Source: Methanoculleus receptaculi
GTDB lineage: Archaea; Halobacteriota; Methanomicrobia; Methanomicrobiales; Methanoculleaceae
DNA: 64,000 nucleotides
NCBI RefSeq assembly: GCF_033472595.1
Contig: NZ_CP137642.1
Location: forward strand, 1,721,384 to 1,785,383
Direction: 5' to 3'
The position numbers and the translations under genes are program-made. The notes under the pieces are model-generated. The model had not been told where the DNA came from. It worked only from the letters and a program-made list of their open reading frames with translations, and made no database searches. This document shows, one piece after another, positions 17,117 to 26,882 of this stretch. The stretch's first letter is position 1, and each line of letters begins with the position of its first letter.

Positions 17117-18022
17117 GTGTACCGCCGGTTGAAGTCCCGGGTCCACCTGCTCATGGCAGGCGATCCGGAGAGAGGCGGGCTGGCAAGCAGGTGTTTTGAT
17201 GCCTGCTTGATGGCGCTGATCGTCGCGAACGTCATCGCGGTGATACTTGAATCGGTTGAAGGCATATTCCTGCATTACCGGGAACTCTTCTACACATTTG
17301 AACTCTTTTCTGTGACGGTCTTTTCTATCGAGTACATACTCCGGTTGTGGACGTGCACGGAGACCCCGGATTACCACGGGGCGGTTCTCGGGAGGGTTCG
17401 TTATGCGTTCACTCCTATGGCCCTGGTAGACCTAGTGGCGATACTGCCGTTCTTCCTGCCGATTCTGATCCCGATGGACCTGCGGTTCGTGAGGGCTGCC
17501 CGCCTCCTGAGGCTGTTCAGACTGCTTAAACTCGGGAGGTATTCTTACGCTTTCAAGATGTTGAGCGGCGCTTTCCAAAGATCAAAGGAAACTCTTGCGG
17601 TTGCGGCCAGCGTCCTGGTGGTACTCCTGATCTTCGCATCGAGTCTTATGTATTATCTGGAGCACGAAGCGCAGCCGGAGGCGTTTTCGAGTATTCCTCA
17701 GGCGATGTGGTGGACGATTGTGACTTTGACAACCGTAGGCTATGGCGACGTCTACCCGGTCACCCCGGCCGGGAAGTTGCTCGGCTCGTTCATTGCGGTG
17801 ATGGGGATCGGGATGTTTGCCATACCCGCCGGAGTTCTGGCGACGGCCTTCATAGAGGAGATCCAGAAGAAGGGTTCGAAGACAACCCGGGAAGAAGAGA
17901 CGACGGTGAGTCCTCAGGAAGAGACGATCGCCCTCCTGGAGAGGCTAGATGCGCTGCACGATAAAGGGGTGCTCTCTGACGATGAGTTCCTGGCCCAGAA
18001 GGAGAGGATACTGAAGCGATGA
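17117..18022 (+). CDS. Voltage-gated potassium channel with C-terminal SHOCT tail
   Basis: 301 residues from a GTG start. Six transmembrane segments as in KvAP: S1 about 28-48, S2 58-80, S3 100-118, S4 with regular Arg/Lys at 123-141 (RFVRAARLLRLFRLLKLGR), pore helices, selectivity filter TVGYGD at 206-211, and S6 222-248. It forms a tetrameric K+ pore in the cytoplasmic membrane. After a charged linker, residues 272-300 (ALLERLDALHDKGVLSDDEF) match a SHOCT domain, a short oligomerisation motif not present in classical Kv channels. It stands alone; no transporter gene is adjacent. Confidence 0.92.
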   Translation: MYRRLKSRVHLLMAGDPERGGLASRCFDACLMALIVANVIAVILESVEGIFLHYRELFYTFELFSVTVFSIEYILRLWTCTETPDYHGAVLGRVRYAFTPMALVDLVAILPFFLPILIPMDLRFVRAARLLRLFRLLKLGRYSYAFKMLSGAFQRSKETLAVAASVLVVLLIFASSLMYYLEHEAQPEAFSSIPQAMWWTIVTLTTVGYGDVYPVTPAGKLLGSFIAVMGIGMFAIPAGVLATAFIEEIQKKGSKTTREEETTVSPQEETIALLERLDALHDKGVLSDDEFLAQKERILKR

Positions 18023-18816
18023 TTGGCTCTGGAGCGGCAGGAAGTCGTGTTCGCCATCGACTGCGAGACTACGGGCATCACGAGGCACTCTGCGAGAGTC
18101 CTGTCGCCGGCGTTGCTCTTGTCGAAGGTATCAAGGAGGAGAGCGGAAGCGGGTCGCCGTCACGGAGGATGGCACGGGCACGCTCGCTTCGCTGTATTCG
18201 TCCGGGGCGGGGTCTCCAGCCTCCTGCTTTCTCTTCGACCTATCCCGGGGCTCATACATCGCCCTGAGTTCCGGTCAGCGCTGGGCGGGCCGTCCACATT
18301 GTCCCGATCACTGAATGGCTGGAAAAACTGTGAAGCCTTTCTGGAACCGGTGTGCACCGCCACGAAGTCTTCGGGGGTCACACTTCTGCGAGGGTCTGAT
18401 GCATATCGAGGTATCGGGCACGGGAGAGGGCGCAACTTTCGGCGTTCGCAAGGAACGCATCGATCATCCCGGCCTGCTCGCGGCTCCAGACCTCTTGCGG
18501 GACGCATCTGAGAGAGAATGTCTCCTGCCCGGCAGGAGACGGACGGTGATGGGGTCACACGGGCTGAGGAGATCGACCGTCTTGAAAGGGAAAATGTTGC
18601 TATCGATTGGCAACCAGGCAGAAACCCGGTCTTCTATACGAGATGATGCAAGGGATTGCAGGTATACAGATCTTGCGGTGTCTGGATTTGAGACGCCCCC
18701 AGGAGCACAGGGGGTCTCCTCTCTCCCATCGAACCATCCGGCCGCGGGATTTTTCATCCACACTTAAGAATCTCTTCCCGGATCGGGATCCAGCGTAGAC
18801 CTCCCCTGACTGGAAC
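18023..18816. other. About 0.8 kb without an intact gene, possible remnants
   Basis: Several frames of 60-160 codons occur, but none has a good start site and family residues along its length. A minus-strand frame ending with a stop at 18378-18380 and running back to about 18545 reads like real protein (QEVWSREQAGMIDAFLANAE, then YLDMHQTLAEV), yet it is closed upstream by stops. A plus-strand stretch near 18047 (VFAIDCETTGIT) looks vaguely like an exonuclease motif but breaks off. I read this as decayed coding sequence; no function is assigned. Confidence 0.4.
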
Positions 18817-20013
18817 TTACCACAGCATATATAGAAGCATCCCCGCCACCCCGCCAAAGAACGTGGCGGTCAGGTTTGTGCCGGAGTTGCCGATCCTGCC
18901 GCTGTTCTCGAGCGTTGCCCCAACCACGCTGTCGACATTGGTTCCGATGAAACCCGCAATGACCGTCACAATGGCAAGTTTCGGGTCAGCAACGCCCATC
19001 ACAAGGGCAACGGCAGCAACAATGATCGATGCCAGGATGGCCGCAACTTCGCCGCGCAGTGTCACCCCCCCGTTTGTACCCCGTGGCACGGGTTTGAAGG
19101 TGGTGATCAGGTATGGCGTCTTTCCCGTGACGCCTATCTCGCTTGCCGCGGTATCGGCAGCGGCCGAGGCAACACCACTCATGAATAGTGCCGCAAACGC
19201 CGGATTCCCGGTTATACCGTAGAGGATGGCGCCGCCTGTTGCCACAAGACCGTTTGCAAAGACGTTGAAGTAACCGCGCACCCCACCGTGTTCCTGCGCG
19301 ACGCCGAACCGTTCCTTGTCAGCATAGCGGTAACGAGTTGCCGCTGCACCGATGATGAAGAATGTGAGCATGATGAGGAACCACCTGACGTCCGCAAAGA
19401 CAATCAGTATGATCCCGATCATCGCCCCGGAGAACAGACCGCTGATGTCGGCAACCCTCAGATGGTAGGAGGTGTATCCGAACCCGAAGGCTATCACGGC
19501 CGCAGCGATGAGGATGCTCAGGTCGACCTCATACTTGAGCTCCTCAAAGAGGAACATGGTCATCGCGACGCCGAGCGCCTCCACCATCAGTGCATCGTCC
19601 CGCCCGCCGAGAACCGCCCTGAGGAGGACCGCAGCAACCACCCCCATCAGGGCGACAAGGGCCACGGTGTAGTGGAGGTAAAACATCACCGCAATCGACA
19701 CAACGATTGCAGCAAGCATGTGGTAGAGATACGAGGCATGCTCCCCTCCGGTGAGGCGAAACGCCACCTCTCCGAAGACAACGATGCCAAGCGTGCAGGT
19801 GAAGACAAACGTCGAGAGCCAGCCAAGCCCATAGAGCACGGCAAGTGCAATTATAGATAGAGATACATAACGGGTATCCCTGATGAGAGAGAGAAGAAGC
19901 GAGAATAAAACGAGGAATAACGTGAGCAGCCAAGGCGGCTGTAGCAGAGGGGCAAGGCCTATGAAGACCAGGGTGAGCACCGATGAAAGAACCAGCCCCT
20001 GCAGCTTTGTCAT
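18817..20013 (-). CDS. DUF92 / TIGR00297 family integral membrane protein
   Basis: 398 residues with about eleven hydrophobic segments. The C-terminal half is a DUF92 domain: GGVRGYFNVFANG, ASAAADTAASEIG, GGVTLRGEVAAI and NVDSVVGATLE are conserved landmarks. Plant relatives (VTE6) phosphorylate phytyl phosphate, so a polyprenyl-phosphate kinase role is possible, but this is extrapolation. The N-terminal 170 residues are extra hydrophobic sequence of unknown kind. It is divergent from valS with a short shared promoter region. Confidence 0.75.
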   Translation of the reverse strand: MTKLQGLVLSSVLTLVFIGLAPLLQPPWLLTLFLVLFSLLLSLIRDTRYVSLSIIALAVLYGLGWLSTFVFTCTLGIVVFGEVAFRLTGGEHASYLYHMLAAIVVSIAVMFYLHYTVALVALMGVVAAVLLRAVLGGRDDALMVEALGVAMTMFLFEELKYEVDLSILIAAAVIAFGFGYTSYHLRVADISGLFSGAMIGIILIVFADVRWFLIMLTFFIIGAAATRYRYADKERFGVAQEHGGVRGYFNVFANGLVATGGAILYGITGNPAFAALFMSGVASAAADTAASEIGVTGKTPYLITTFKPVPRGTNGGVTLRGEVAAILASIIVAAVALVMGVADPKLAIVTVIAGFIGTNVDSVVGATLENSGRIGNSGTNLTATFFGGVAGMLLYMLW

Positions 20014-20177
20014 TCTTATATGGTTGAAACTACATGAACAAAGCCTTTAGGGTCGACACCCGGTTTATCCCCTCCATTTTGCCTCTAACCCATCTGAATT
20101 CAGGATCCGTGGGCGGCCGGAGGAAAGTCACGTCGAACATTATATTTCCGAGAGAAGAGAGAGATTATACGCTGAAA

Positions 20178-22775
20178 ATGTCGCCGTCACATCAACTACC
20201 CAAAAACTACGATATCGAAGAGGTGGAGAGGCGCTGGCAGTCAACCTGGCGGGATGAAGAGAACTATTTCGACCCCTCCTCGCCAGAACCCAGGTTTATC
20301 ATCGACACTCCACCGCCATACCCAACCGGCAACTTCCATATCGGCAACGCATTAAACTGGTGTTATATTGACTTCATCGCGCGCTACAAACGCATGCGCG
20401 GCTACAACGTAATGTTCCCGCAGGGGTGGGACTGCCACGGCCTGCCCACCGAGGTGAAGGTCGAAGAGACGCACGGGATCACCAAAAACGACGTATCCCG
20501 TGAGAAGTTCCGGGAGTTGTGCCGCGACCTCACACTCGGGAACATAGAGAAGATGCGGGCAACCATGCGGCGTCTCGGGTTCTCCATCGACTGGAACCAC
20601 GAGTACATCACCATGCTCCCGGATTATTACAGAAAGACCCAGGTGTCATTCCTGCGGATGCTTAAAGCCGGCGACATCTACCAGAGCGAGCATCCAGTTA
20701 ACTTCTGCACCCGCTGCGAGACGGCCATCGCGTTCGCCGAGGTAAACTATGCATCCCGCACCACCAAACTCAACTACTTTGACTTCGACGGCATCGAGAT
20801 AGCCACCACCCGACCGGAACTGCTCGCGGCCTGCGTTGCGGTGGCCGTCCATCCAGAAGACGAACGCTACACCGGGCTGCGGGGAAAGAAACTCAGCGTC
20901 CCGATCTTCGGCCACGAAGTCCCGGTGATCGAGGATCCCGCCGTCGATCCCTCATTTGGCAGCGGAGCGGTGATGGTGTGCACATTCGGCGATAAGACCG
21001 ACGTCTACTGGTGGAAAGAGCATAACCTCGACCTGCGTAAAGCAATCAACCGGAAGGGGGTCATGACCGGGATCGCAGGGCCGTATGCAGGCATGACATC
21101 GGAGGCCTGCAGGGAGGCGATCCTTGCCGATATGGAGAGAGCCGGGATCCTGAAACGGCAGGAAGAGATCGAGCAGCGTGTCGGGACGTGCTGGCGCTGC
21201 AAGACCCCGATCGAGATCCTCTCGGAACGGCAGTGGTTTGTCCGCGTCCATCATGACGAGATCCTTGAAACGGCGCGGAAGATAACCTGGATCCCGGAAC
21301 ACATGTTCACGCGGATGGAGAACTGGGTAAACTCCATGGAGTGGGACTGGTGCATCTCCCGTCAGCGGATATTCGCGACCCCCATCCCGGTCTGGTTCTG
21401 CACCACCTGCGGCGAGATGGTTCTTCCAGCCGACGAGGAACTCCCGATCGACCCGACGGTCGACAAACCGCGGCACCCCTGTCCGAACTGCGGCGGGAAC
21501 GAGTTCGCCGGCGAGAAGGACGTGCTCGATACCTGGATGGATTCATCCATATCAGTGCTCCACGTCACCGGGTGGGACGGGTCCAACAAAAAACCTCCAT
21601 ACTTCCCGGCACAGATCCGCCCCCAGGGCCACGACATCATACGGACATGGACGTTCTACACCATCCTCCGGGCGAAGGCGCTGGTCGGGAGCCATCCCTG
21701 GGAGCAGATCCTCATAAACGGAATGGTGCTCGGTGAAGACGGTTTCAAGATGAGCAAGAGCCGCAATAACATAATCTCCCCAGAGACGATCATCGAGCAA
21801 TACGGCGCGGACGCCTTCAGGCAGTGGGGAGCAGCCGGCGCAGCGACCGGTTCAGACATCATGTTCAACTGGAACGATGTCGTCGCCGCATCCAGGTTCC
21901 AGACCAAACTCTGGAACATCTTCCGGTTTGTCATGGGGCATCTGGAACGTGGCGCCGACCCTGCTGCACCGGTGACCGAACTCTCCGACCGCTGGCTGCT
22001 CGTCCGTCTCTCCGGGACGGTCGCAGAGGTCACCGCCGCGATGGAGGGCTACCAGTTCGACCGGGCGCTCAGGGCTATACGGGAGTTTACCTGGAACAGC
22101 CTTGCCGACGACTACATCGAGATCGTGAAAGGCCGCCTTTATGGTGATGGTGAAGAGGGAAGAGCAAGCGCCTGCAGCGCCCTCAGGACTACTATGGACG
22201 TTCTCTTCCGCCTACTCGCCCCGATCATACCGCACTTCTCCGAAGAGTGCTACCATGCCCTAACCGGGAGGAGCGTGCATAAAGAGACCTGGCCGGAGTT
22301 TGAATACACCGATGAGGATGCGCAGCGTAAGGGCGACCTCCTGATGAAGACTGTTGCGGAACTCCGGCGCTACAAGCATGACCGGGGCATGGCCCTGAAC
22401 GCCCCACTGGGGCACGTGACCGTTTACGCGCCGGAACATCTCGATGATGTCGGTGATGCTGGACGGGCGCTCGTCGCTGACCTGGAGTGGGTAACCGGTA
22501 CGCCGCAACTCGAGGAGGCGGTGAGCGGCGTCGAGTTCAACATGGCGGTCATCGGGCCGACCCTCCGCGGTCGCGCCCGGGGGTTCATGGAGGCCGTTAA
22601 GGCTCTTCCACCGGGGGCTCTCAAAAACCCGCCTGCAACCGTCATGGTCGATGGGGAAGAGGTTGCCGTCCCCCCTGAGGCGTTCACGCCGAAGATCGCC
22701 TACCGGGTGGCGGGAGAGGATGTGGAAGTGCTCACGCTCGGGGATCTCGTCGTGACGATCGGACAAAAGCCCTGA
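20178..22775 (+). CDS. valS: Valyl-tRNA synthetase ValS (archaeal type)
   Basis: 865 residues from the ATG at 20178; an upstream in-frame ATG at 20034 would add 48 residues unlike the family. The class I motif HIGN lies in [17 protein letters not shown], and KMSKS in [29 protein letters not shown] is the archaeal ValS version of the region before the editing domain. Zinc-type Cys pairs occur in TCWRCKTP and in CTTCGE/CPNCGG. Its last 44 nt overlap the convergent tmk. Confidence 0.94.
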   Translation: MSPSHQLPKNYDIEEVERRWQSTWRDEENYFDPSSPEPRFIIDTPPPYPTGNFHIGNALNWCYIDFIARYKRMRGYNVMFPQGWDCHGLPTEVKVEETHGITKNDVSREKFRELCRDLTLGNIEKMRATMRRLGFSIDWNHEYITMLPDYYRKTQVSFLRMLKAGDIYQSEHPVNFCTRCETAIAFAEVNYASRTTKLNYFDFDGIEIATTRPELLAACVAVAVHPEDERYTGLRGKKLSVPIFGHEVPVIEDPAVDPSFGSGAVMVCTFGDKTDVYWWKEHNLDLRKAINRKGVMTGIAGPYAGMTSEACREAILADMERAGILKRQEEIEQRVGTCWRCKTPIEILSERQWFVRVHHDEILETARKITWIPEHMFTRMENWVNSMEWDWCISRQRIFATPIPVWFCTTCGEMVLPADEELPIDPTVDKPRHPCPNCGGNEFAGEKDVLDTWMDSSISVLHVTGWDGSNKKPPYFPAQIRPQGHDIIRTWTFYTILRAKALVGSHPWEQILINGMVLGEDGFKMSKSRNNIISPETIIEQYGADAFRQWGAAGAATGSDIMFNWNDVVAASRFQTKLWNIFRFVMGHLERGADPAAPVTELSDRWLLVRLSGTVAEVTAAMEGYQFDRALRAIREFTWNSLADDYIEIVKGRLYGDGEEGRASACSALRTTMDVLFRLLAPIIPHFSEECYHALTGRSVHKETWPEFEYTDEDAQRKGDLLMKTVAELRRYKHDRGMALNAPLGHVTVYAPEHLDDVGDAGRALVADLEWVTGTPQLEEAVSGVEFNMAVIGPTLRGRARGFMEAVKALPPGALKNPPATVMVDGEEVAVPPEAFTPKIAYRVAGEDVEVLTLGDLVVTIGQKP

Positions 22776-23370
22776 TCTCGTCTGCGACGAACCTGGCAAC
22801 CACCTCTTCCTCGAGCAGAGCATCGACGATGGCAAACCGCACGGGATCGGATGCAGCGATCTCCAGATAGTTCTCCTGCACACGTTCAAGGATCCCGGCG
22901 TTCTCAAAGTATTCTCTCTTCGTTTCAGGATCGAGCCTTGAGATGGCATCATCCACGGGGAGTACCAGCAGGAACGTCCGGTCAGGCCGGATCGACCACC
23001 CCTCGTGGATCCGGCGCAACCAATCCAGTGGATCTGGCAGCACACCCTCAAGAACGACCGGCTGGTAGGCAAACCTGGAGTCGGCGTAACGGTCTGAGAT
23101 GACGATCCTCCCCTCATCGAGCGCAGGCCGGATCAGCGTATCGATATGCGCGGCATGGTCGGCGCAGAAGAGCAGCGCCTCAGTGATAGGGTCCATCCGC
23201 TCGGCGATCGCCCGCCGCACAGCATCACCGACCCAGGTTGCACCGGGCTCACGGGTGACGATGGGATCCAGGTCAGCCAGGAGTTCATGGAGGCGGGCAA
23301 GGAGTGTGGTCTTCCCGCTGCCATCGATCCCCTCGATGGTGATCAGCAGGGCTGCCCCCTCCGGATCCAC
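22732..23370 (-). CDS. tmk: Thymidylate kinase
   Basis: 212 residues. The enzyme phosphorylates dTMP to dTDP with ATP. The P-loop is [14 protein letters not shown], the DRx motif is [14 protein letters not shown], and the lid region carries [11 protein letters not shown]. It overlaps valS at the 3' end by 44 nt and the following HisA-like gene by 28 nt. The start ATG at 23370 lies inside that upstream gene; a start nearer the P-loop is not excluded. Confidence 0.92.
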   Translation of the reverse strand: MDPEGAALLITIEGIDGSGKTTLLARLHELLADLDPIVTREPGATWVGDAVRRAIAERMDPITEALLFCADHAAHIDTLIRPALDEGRIVISDRYADSRFAYQPVVLEGVLPDPLDWLRRIHEGWSIRPDRTFLLVLPVDDAISRLDPETKREYFENAGILERVQENYLEIAASDPVRFAIVDALLEEEVVARFVADEIRAFVRSSRRDPRA

Positions 23371-24023
23371 TCAAGCGGCATCGTGCCGCGATGGACGGCG
23401 GTCGCGACTATAGCCCCGTCAAACCCGGTATCGGCAAGGAGATGGATGTCATCGACCCCGGAGACTCCGCCGCCGTAGAGGAGGCGGCCGGGGTAGCATC
23501 CCCGCATCTCCTCAAGGCCCCCCCGGAGGAGGCCGCGTTCCGTCCCCACGGCACCGATATTCAGGATGATGCAGCCCTCAAACGCTAACTCCGATGCGAA
23601 ACGCAGCATCTCCACCGGAGTTATCCCCCAGGGGAGCACCCGGCCATTCCTGATGTCGATGCTGAGATAGCCCCCAGGGTAGGCCGCAAGGTCCTCGATG
23701 CTCGCTGCCGCTGTCTCGGTGCCGACGACAGGTATCACACCATCGACCGCCGCTGAGTCTGCGGGCGACCTGCAACCGCGGTCCAGATAACACCGCTCGA
23801 CCACTGCAGCACAGCGCCTGACCAGGTCGTCCTGTGGTCTCCCGCCCTGGATACTGTCCAGGTCGGCGATGTAGATGTACCGCGGCGAGAGAGAGGAGAG
23901 GTAGGCCCCGGGTTCTGCCGACGGCGCCAGCCCCCAGGTCAGCGGCCGGTAGGCAGAACGGTTGCCTGCCTTACCATGCACCACAACGCCCCCGGCAAGA
24001 TCTACTGCAAGAATCAGTTCCAT
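23343..24023 (-). CDS. HisA/HisF-like TIM-barrel protein
   Basis: 226 residues from the ATG at 24023 (MELILAVDLAGGVVVHGKAG); a start at 24059 would add 12 unrelated residues. It resembles HisA: AVDLAGGVVVHGKAG matches the N-terminal substrate loop, YIADLDSIQGG the second Asp site, and GGGVSGVDDI the phosphate-binding loop. HisA isomerises ProFAR in histidine synthesis. Relatives occur widely in methanogens beside a true HisA, and this one lies divergent from mfnB, so a methanofuran-related or unknown barrel reaction is possible. It overlaps tmk by 28 nt. Confidence 0.7.
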   Translation of the reverse strand: MELILAVDLAGGVVVHGKAGNRSAYRPLTWGLAPSAEPGAYLSSLSPRYIYIADLDSIQGGRPQDDLVRRCAAVVERCYLDRGCRSPADSAAVDGVIPVVGTETAAASIEDLAAYPGGYLSIDIRNGRVLPWGITPVEMLRFASELAFEGCIILNIGAVGTERGLLRGGLEEMRGCYPGRLLYGGGVSGVDDIHLLADTGFDGAIVATAVHRGTMPLEWIRRGQPC

Positions 24024-24067
24024 GTCCTCAACGTAATCACTATTAGGGTGAAGGATCATTAATTTCT

Positions 24068-24757
24068 ATGCAATTACTCGTCAGCCCAAGCAGCATTGAA
24101 GAGGCAAACGCCTCGCTTTCCGCTGACATCATTGACGTGAAAAGGCCAGCTGAAGGCTCTCTGGGTGCTAATTTTCCATGGATCATCCGTGAGATCAAGG
24201 AGATCGCCGGCAGTAAACCAGTCAGTGCTGCAATCGGGGACAATGAGTATAAACCTGGAACCGCAGCACTTTCGGCATACGGTGCCGCACACGCCGGCGC
24301 CGATTATATCAAGGTCGGCCTGATGTTCGATGGTGCTGATCGTGCCCGTGAGGTCATCGAGGCGGTAACCACGGCGGTGAAACGGGAGTTTCCCGATAGA
24401 TATGTTGTGATCGCGGCGTATGCAGATTTTAACAGGCTTGGCACGATCTCGCCGCTTTCGATCAGCCCGCTGGTTGCGGATGCAGGGGCTGACGTGGCCA
24501 TGATCGACACAGGAGTTAAAGACGGGAGGGGTCTCTTCGCGTTCATGGATGAGGAGACACTTACCCAGTTTGTCAGGTGGAACCGTGAACTCGGGTTGAG
24601 GACCGCCCTTGCCGGTTCACTTAGGTTTGAAGACCTTGATGCCCTGAAACGGATCAACCCGGACATCATAGGTGTCCGGGGGATGGTCTGCGGTGGGGAT
24701 CGGTCGAGCACGATCAGGGCGGAACTGGTTGAGAGAGCAAAGATGATGATTGGGTGA
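24068..24757 (+). CDS. mfnB: (5-formylfuran-3-yl)methyl phosphate synthase MfnB
   Basis: 229 residues. MfnB joins two glyceraldehyde-3-phosphate molecules to make 4-HFC-phosphate, the furan precursor of methanofuran. The Schiff-base lysines are in IIDVKRPAEGSLGANFPW (Lys25) and DTGVKDGRG (Lys151). DNEYKPGTAALSAYGAA and GVRGMVCGG are other conserved stretches. guaB starts 3 nt downstream, so the two are co-transcribed. The HisA-like gene diverges from a gap of under 50 nt. Confidence 0.95.
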   Translation: MQLLVSPSSIEEANASLSADIIDVKRPAEGSLGANFPWIIREIKEIAGSKPVSAAIGDNEYKPGTAALSAYGAAHAGADYIKVGLMFDGADRAREVIEAVTTAVKREFPDRYVVIAAYADFNRLGTISPLSISPLVADAGADVAMIDTGVKDGRGLFAFMDEETLTQFVRWNRELGLRTALAGSLRFEDLDALKRINPDIIGVRGMVCGGDRSSTIRAELVERAKMMIG

Positions 24758-24760
24758 TGT

Positions 24761-26227
24761 ATGTACATCGAGAAACTGAAGATGGAAACAACATTTACAT
24801 TCGATGACGTGCTGCTCGAACCCGCAGAGTCGTGGGTCGAGCCCGACGAAGCCGATGTCAGGTCGCGGTTCTCGCGGAATATTCCTCTCAATATACCTCT
24901 CGTGAGCGCTGCCATGGATACGGTTACCGAGTCGGCGATGGCGATCGCCATTGCCCGTGAAGGGGGTATCGGCGTCATCCACCGGAACATGACCCCGGAG
25001 AGCGAGGTTGCTGAGGTCAGGGTAGTCAAACAGGCAGAGGACCTGATCGAGCGCGAGGTGGTGGCGGTCAGCCCGGAGGCCACGGTCACTGAGGTGGAGC
25101 GGATCATGCGGCAGTACGGCATCGGCGGCGTCCCTGTAATCGAGAACGATAGAGTGATAGGTATCGTCAGCCGCAGGGACATAAGGGCGATCCTTCCCGG
25201 ACACGGCGATGCGAAGATCAGCGACTACATGACGAAGAAGTTGATCACCGCAACAGAGGGTATCACGGCGGAGAACGCCCTCGAGACGATGTATGCAAAC
25301 AAGGTCGAGCGTCTCCCGGTCGTTGATGATGATGGGTGCTTGGTCGGGATCATAACGATGCGGGACATCCTGGAGAAGAGGCAGTACCCCCGCGCAACCC
25401 GTGATTCAAACGGTAAACTCCGGGTTGCAGCCGCCGTAGGGCCATTTGATTTCAATCGCGCTGTGATGCTGGCCGATGCGGGTGCTGACACCCTGGTGGT
25501 GGACTGTGCCCATGGCCACAACATGAACGTCGTCAGGGCGGTCGGCGAGATCAAGGCGAGCGTCACGGTGGATGTGGTTGCCGGAAACATCGCAACAAAA
25601 CAGGCGGCCCTGGCCCTCCTGGATACCGTCGACGGGCTGAAGGTGGGTATAGGGCCCGGATCAATCTGCACAACCAGGATCGTCGCGGGTGTGGGCGTCC
25701 CGCAGATCTCGGCGATAGCAAACGTTGCGGAGGTGGCGAGCGAGGCCGATGTGCCGGTCATCGCCGATGGCGGCATCCGGTACTCCGGGGATATCGCAAA
25801 GGCGATCGCCGCGGGTGCGGACTGTATCATGGCAGGCAGCCTCTTTGCCGGAACAGACGAGGCGCCGGGGAGGATTACAACGATAAAGGGCCGGCGCTAC
25901 AAGCAGTACCGGGGCATGGGATCGCTTGGCGTCATGAGCAGCGGCGAGTCCAGTGACCGTTACTTCCAGAAAAAAGAGTTTGGAAGGACCAAGTTCGTTC
26001 CGGAGGGTGTCGAAGGCGTCACCCCTTACGTCGGCCGGGTCTCTGATGTCATCTACCAGCTTGTTGGCGGCCTGAAGTCGGCAATGGGCTACACAGGCTC
26101 AAAGACAGTAGCGGACCTGAAAAGAAACGGAAGATTCATCAGGATAACCCCCGCCGGTTATGGGGAGAGCCATCCCCATAACATCATGATCACCGATGAG
26201 GCGCCGAATTACCGTCTCTTAGAGTGA
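24761..26227 (+). CDS. guaB: IMP dehydrogenase GuaB
   Basis: 488 residues with the standard build: catalytic barrel interrupted by a CBS pair (about residues 95-205). It oxidises IMP to XMP with NAD, the committed step to GMP. The catalytic Cys is in GPGSICTTRIVAGVGVPQ, the flap region is MGSLGVMSSGESSDRYF, and the N-terminus TFTFDDVLLEPAES is normal. It lies 3 nt after mfnB. The start at 24761 (ATGTACATC) is favoured; an ATG seven codons later is possible. Confidence 0.96.
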   Translation: MYIEKLKMETTFTFDDVLLEPAESWVEPDEADVRSRFSRNIPLNIPLVSAAMDTVTESAMAIAIAREGGIGVIHRNMTPESEVAEVRVVKQAEDLIEREVVAVSPEATVTEVERIMRQYGIGGVPVIENDRVIGIVSRRDIRAILPGHGDAKISDYMTKKLITATEGITAENALETMYANKVERLPVVDDDGCLVGIITMRDILEKRQYPRATRDSNGKLRVAAAVGPFDFNRAVMLADAGADTLVVDCAHGHNMNVVRAVGEIKASVTVDVVAGNIATKQAALALLDTVDGLKVGIGPGSICTTRIVAGVGVPQISAIANVAEVASEADVPVIADGGIRYSGDIAKAIAAGADCIMAGSLFAGTDEAPGRITTIKGRRYKQYRGMGSLGVMSSGESSDRYFQKKEFGRTKFVPEGVEGVTPYVGRVSDVIYQLVGGLKSAMGYTGSKTVADLKRNGRFIRITPAGYGESHPHNIMITDEAPNYRLLE

Positions 26228-26229
26228 TA

Positions 26230-26264
26230 AATTTTTATGCTGTGATCACTAACACTAAGTTAGT
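26230..26264 (+). promoter_or_regulatory. Promoter with two abutting palindromes before a regulator gene
   Basis: A TATA-like run (ATTTTTATG) at 26231-26239 is followed by the palindrome GTGATCAC (26242-26249, one mismatch-free 8-mer) and by ACTAAC-ACTAA-GTTAGT (26248-26264), whose right arm touches the ATG at 26265. The spacing implies a leaderless mRNA with the palindromes over the start site, as expected for an autoregulated repressor. Confidence 0.5.
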
Positions 26265-26882
26265 ATGCTTGAGAGGGGCGACGTTTCCCGGCTCCTGGAC
26301 ATCCTGGGAAACCGGAATAGAAGACGAATAATTGAACTGCTGGGGCAGAAACCGTGTTTCGTGACAGAGATCTCCGAGCGCCTGCTGCTCAGTCCGAAAG
26401 CAGTAATTGAGCATCTGCAACTGATGGAGCGGGAGCAGATCCTTGGATCATACCAGGATGAGCGAAGGCGAAAGTATTACTACCTCTCGCATGACATCAA
26501 TCTCATCATAAACCTGCAGAAGCAGGATGATATTGTCCTGTCCCCCCGTGAGGAGGACCGGCATGCACGGATCACAAGAGACCTCGTGTTGCTCAGGAGG
26601 ATGATCAGGGCTCATGACGAACTCCTGGAAAACCTTGAACACCTGGAAGGCGAGATTGAGTCACGGTTCGCCTGGCTCATGGGCGAGGGAATCTTCACAG
26701 ATGAAGGAGAGTTGAAGATCATCCTCGCCCTCGTGCATTCCGACATGGAACTCGGGGATCTGGAGGAAATGTGCGGCCTGTCCGCTGATGAGCTGAAAAA
26801 GAGACTGGGCAACCTCATGAAGATGGGGATTGTCGAGAAGACGAACAACCGATACCGGATAAGTGTTACACATGGCGGATAA
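26265..26882 (+). CDS. ArsR-like winged-helix transcription regulator
   Basis: 205 residues. The N-terminal 85 residues form a winged helix of ArsR type: LLDILGNRNRRRIIELLGQ, then the recognition region EISERLLLSPKAVIEHLQLM and the wing YQDERRRKYYYLS. The C-terminal part is helical and unlike known ligand domains; near its end a second HTH-like segment (DLEEMCGLSADELKKRLGNL) is seen. No Cys-based metal site is present. It overlaps the next gene by 11 nt, and palindromes sit directly before its start, suggesting autoregulation. Target genes are unknown. Confidence 0.8.
   Translation: MLERGDVSRLLDILGNRNRRRIIELLGQKPCFVTEISERLLLSPKAVIEHLQLMEREQILGSYQDERRRKYYYLSHDINLIINLQKQDDIVLSPREEDRHARITRDLVLLRRMIRAHDELLENLEHLEGEIESRFAWLMGEGIFTDEGELKIILALVHSDMELGDLEEMCGLSADELKKRLGNLMKMGIVEKTNNRYRISVTHGG

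Noticed and set aside
18023-18120. Possible exonuclease start (VFAIDCETTGIT)
   Set aside because: The resemblance ends after a dozen residues, and no further nuclease motif follows.
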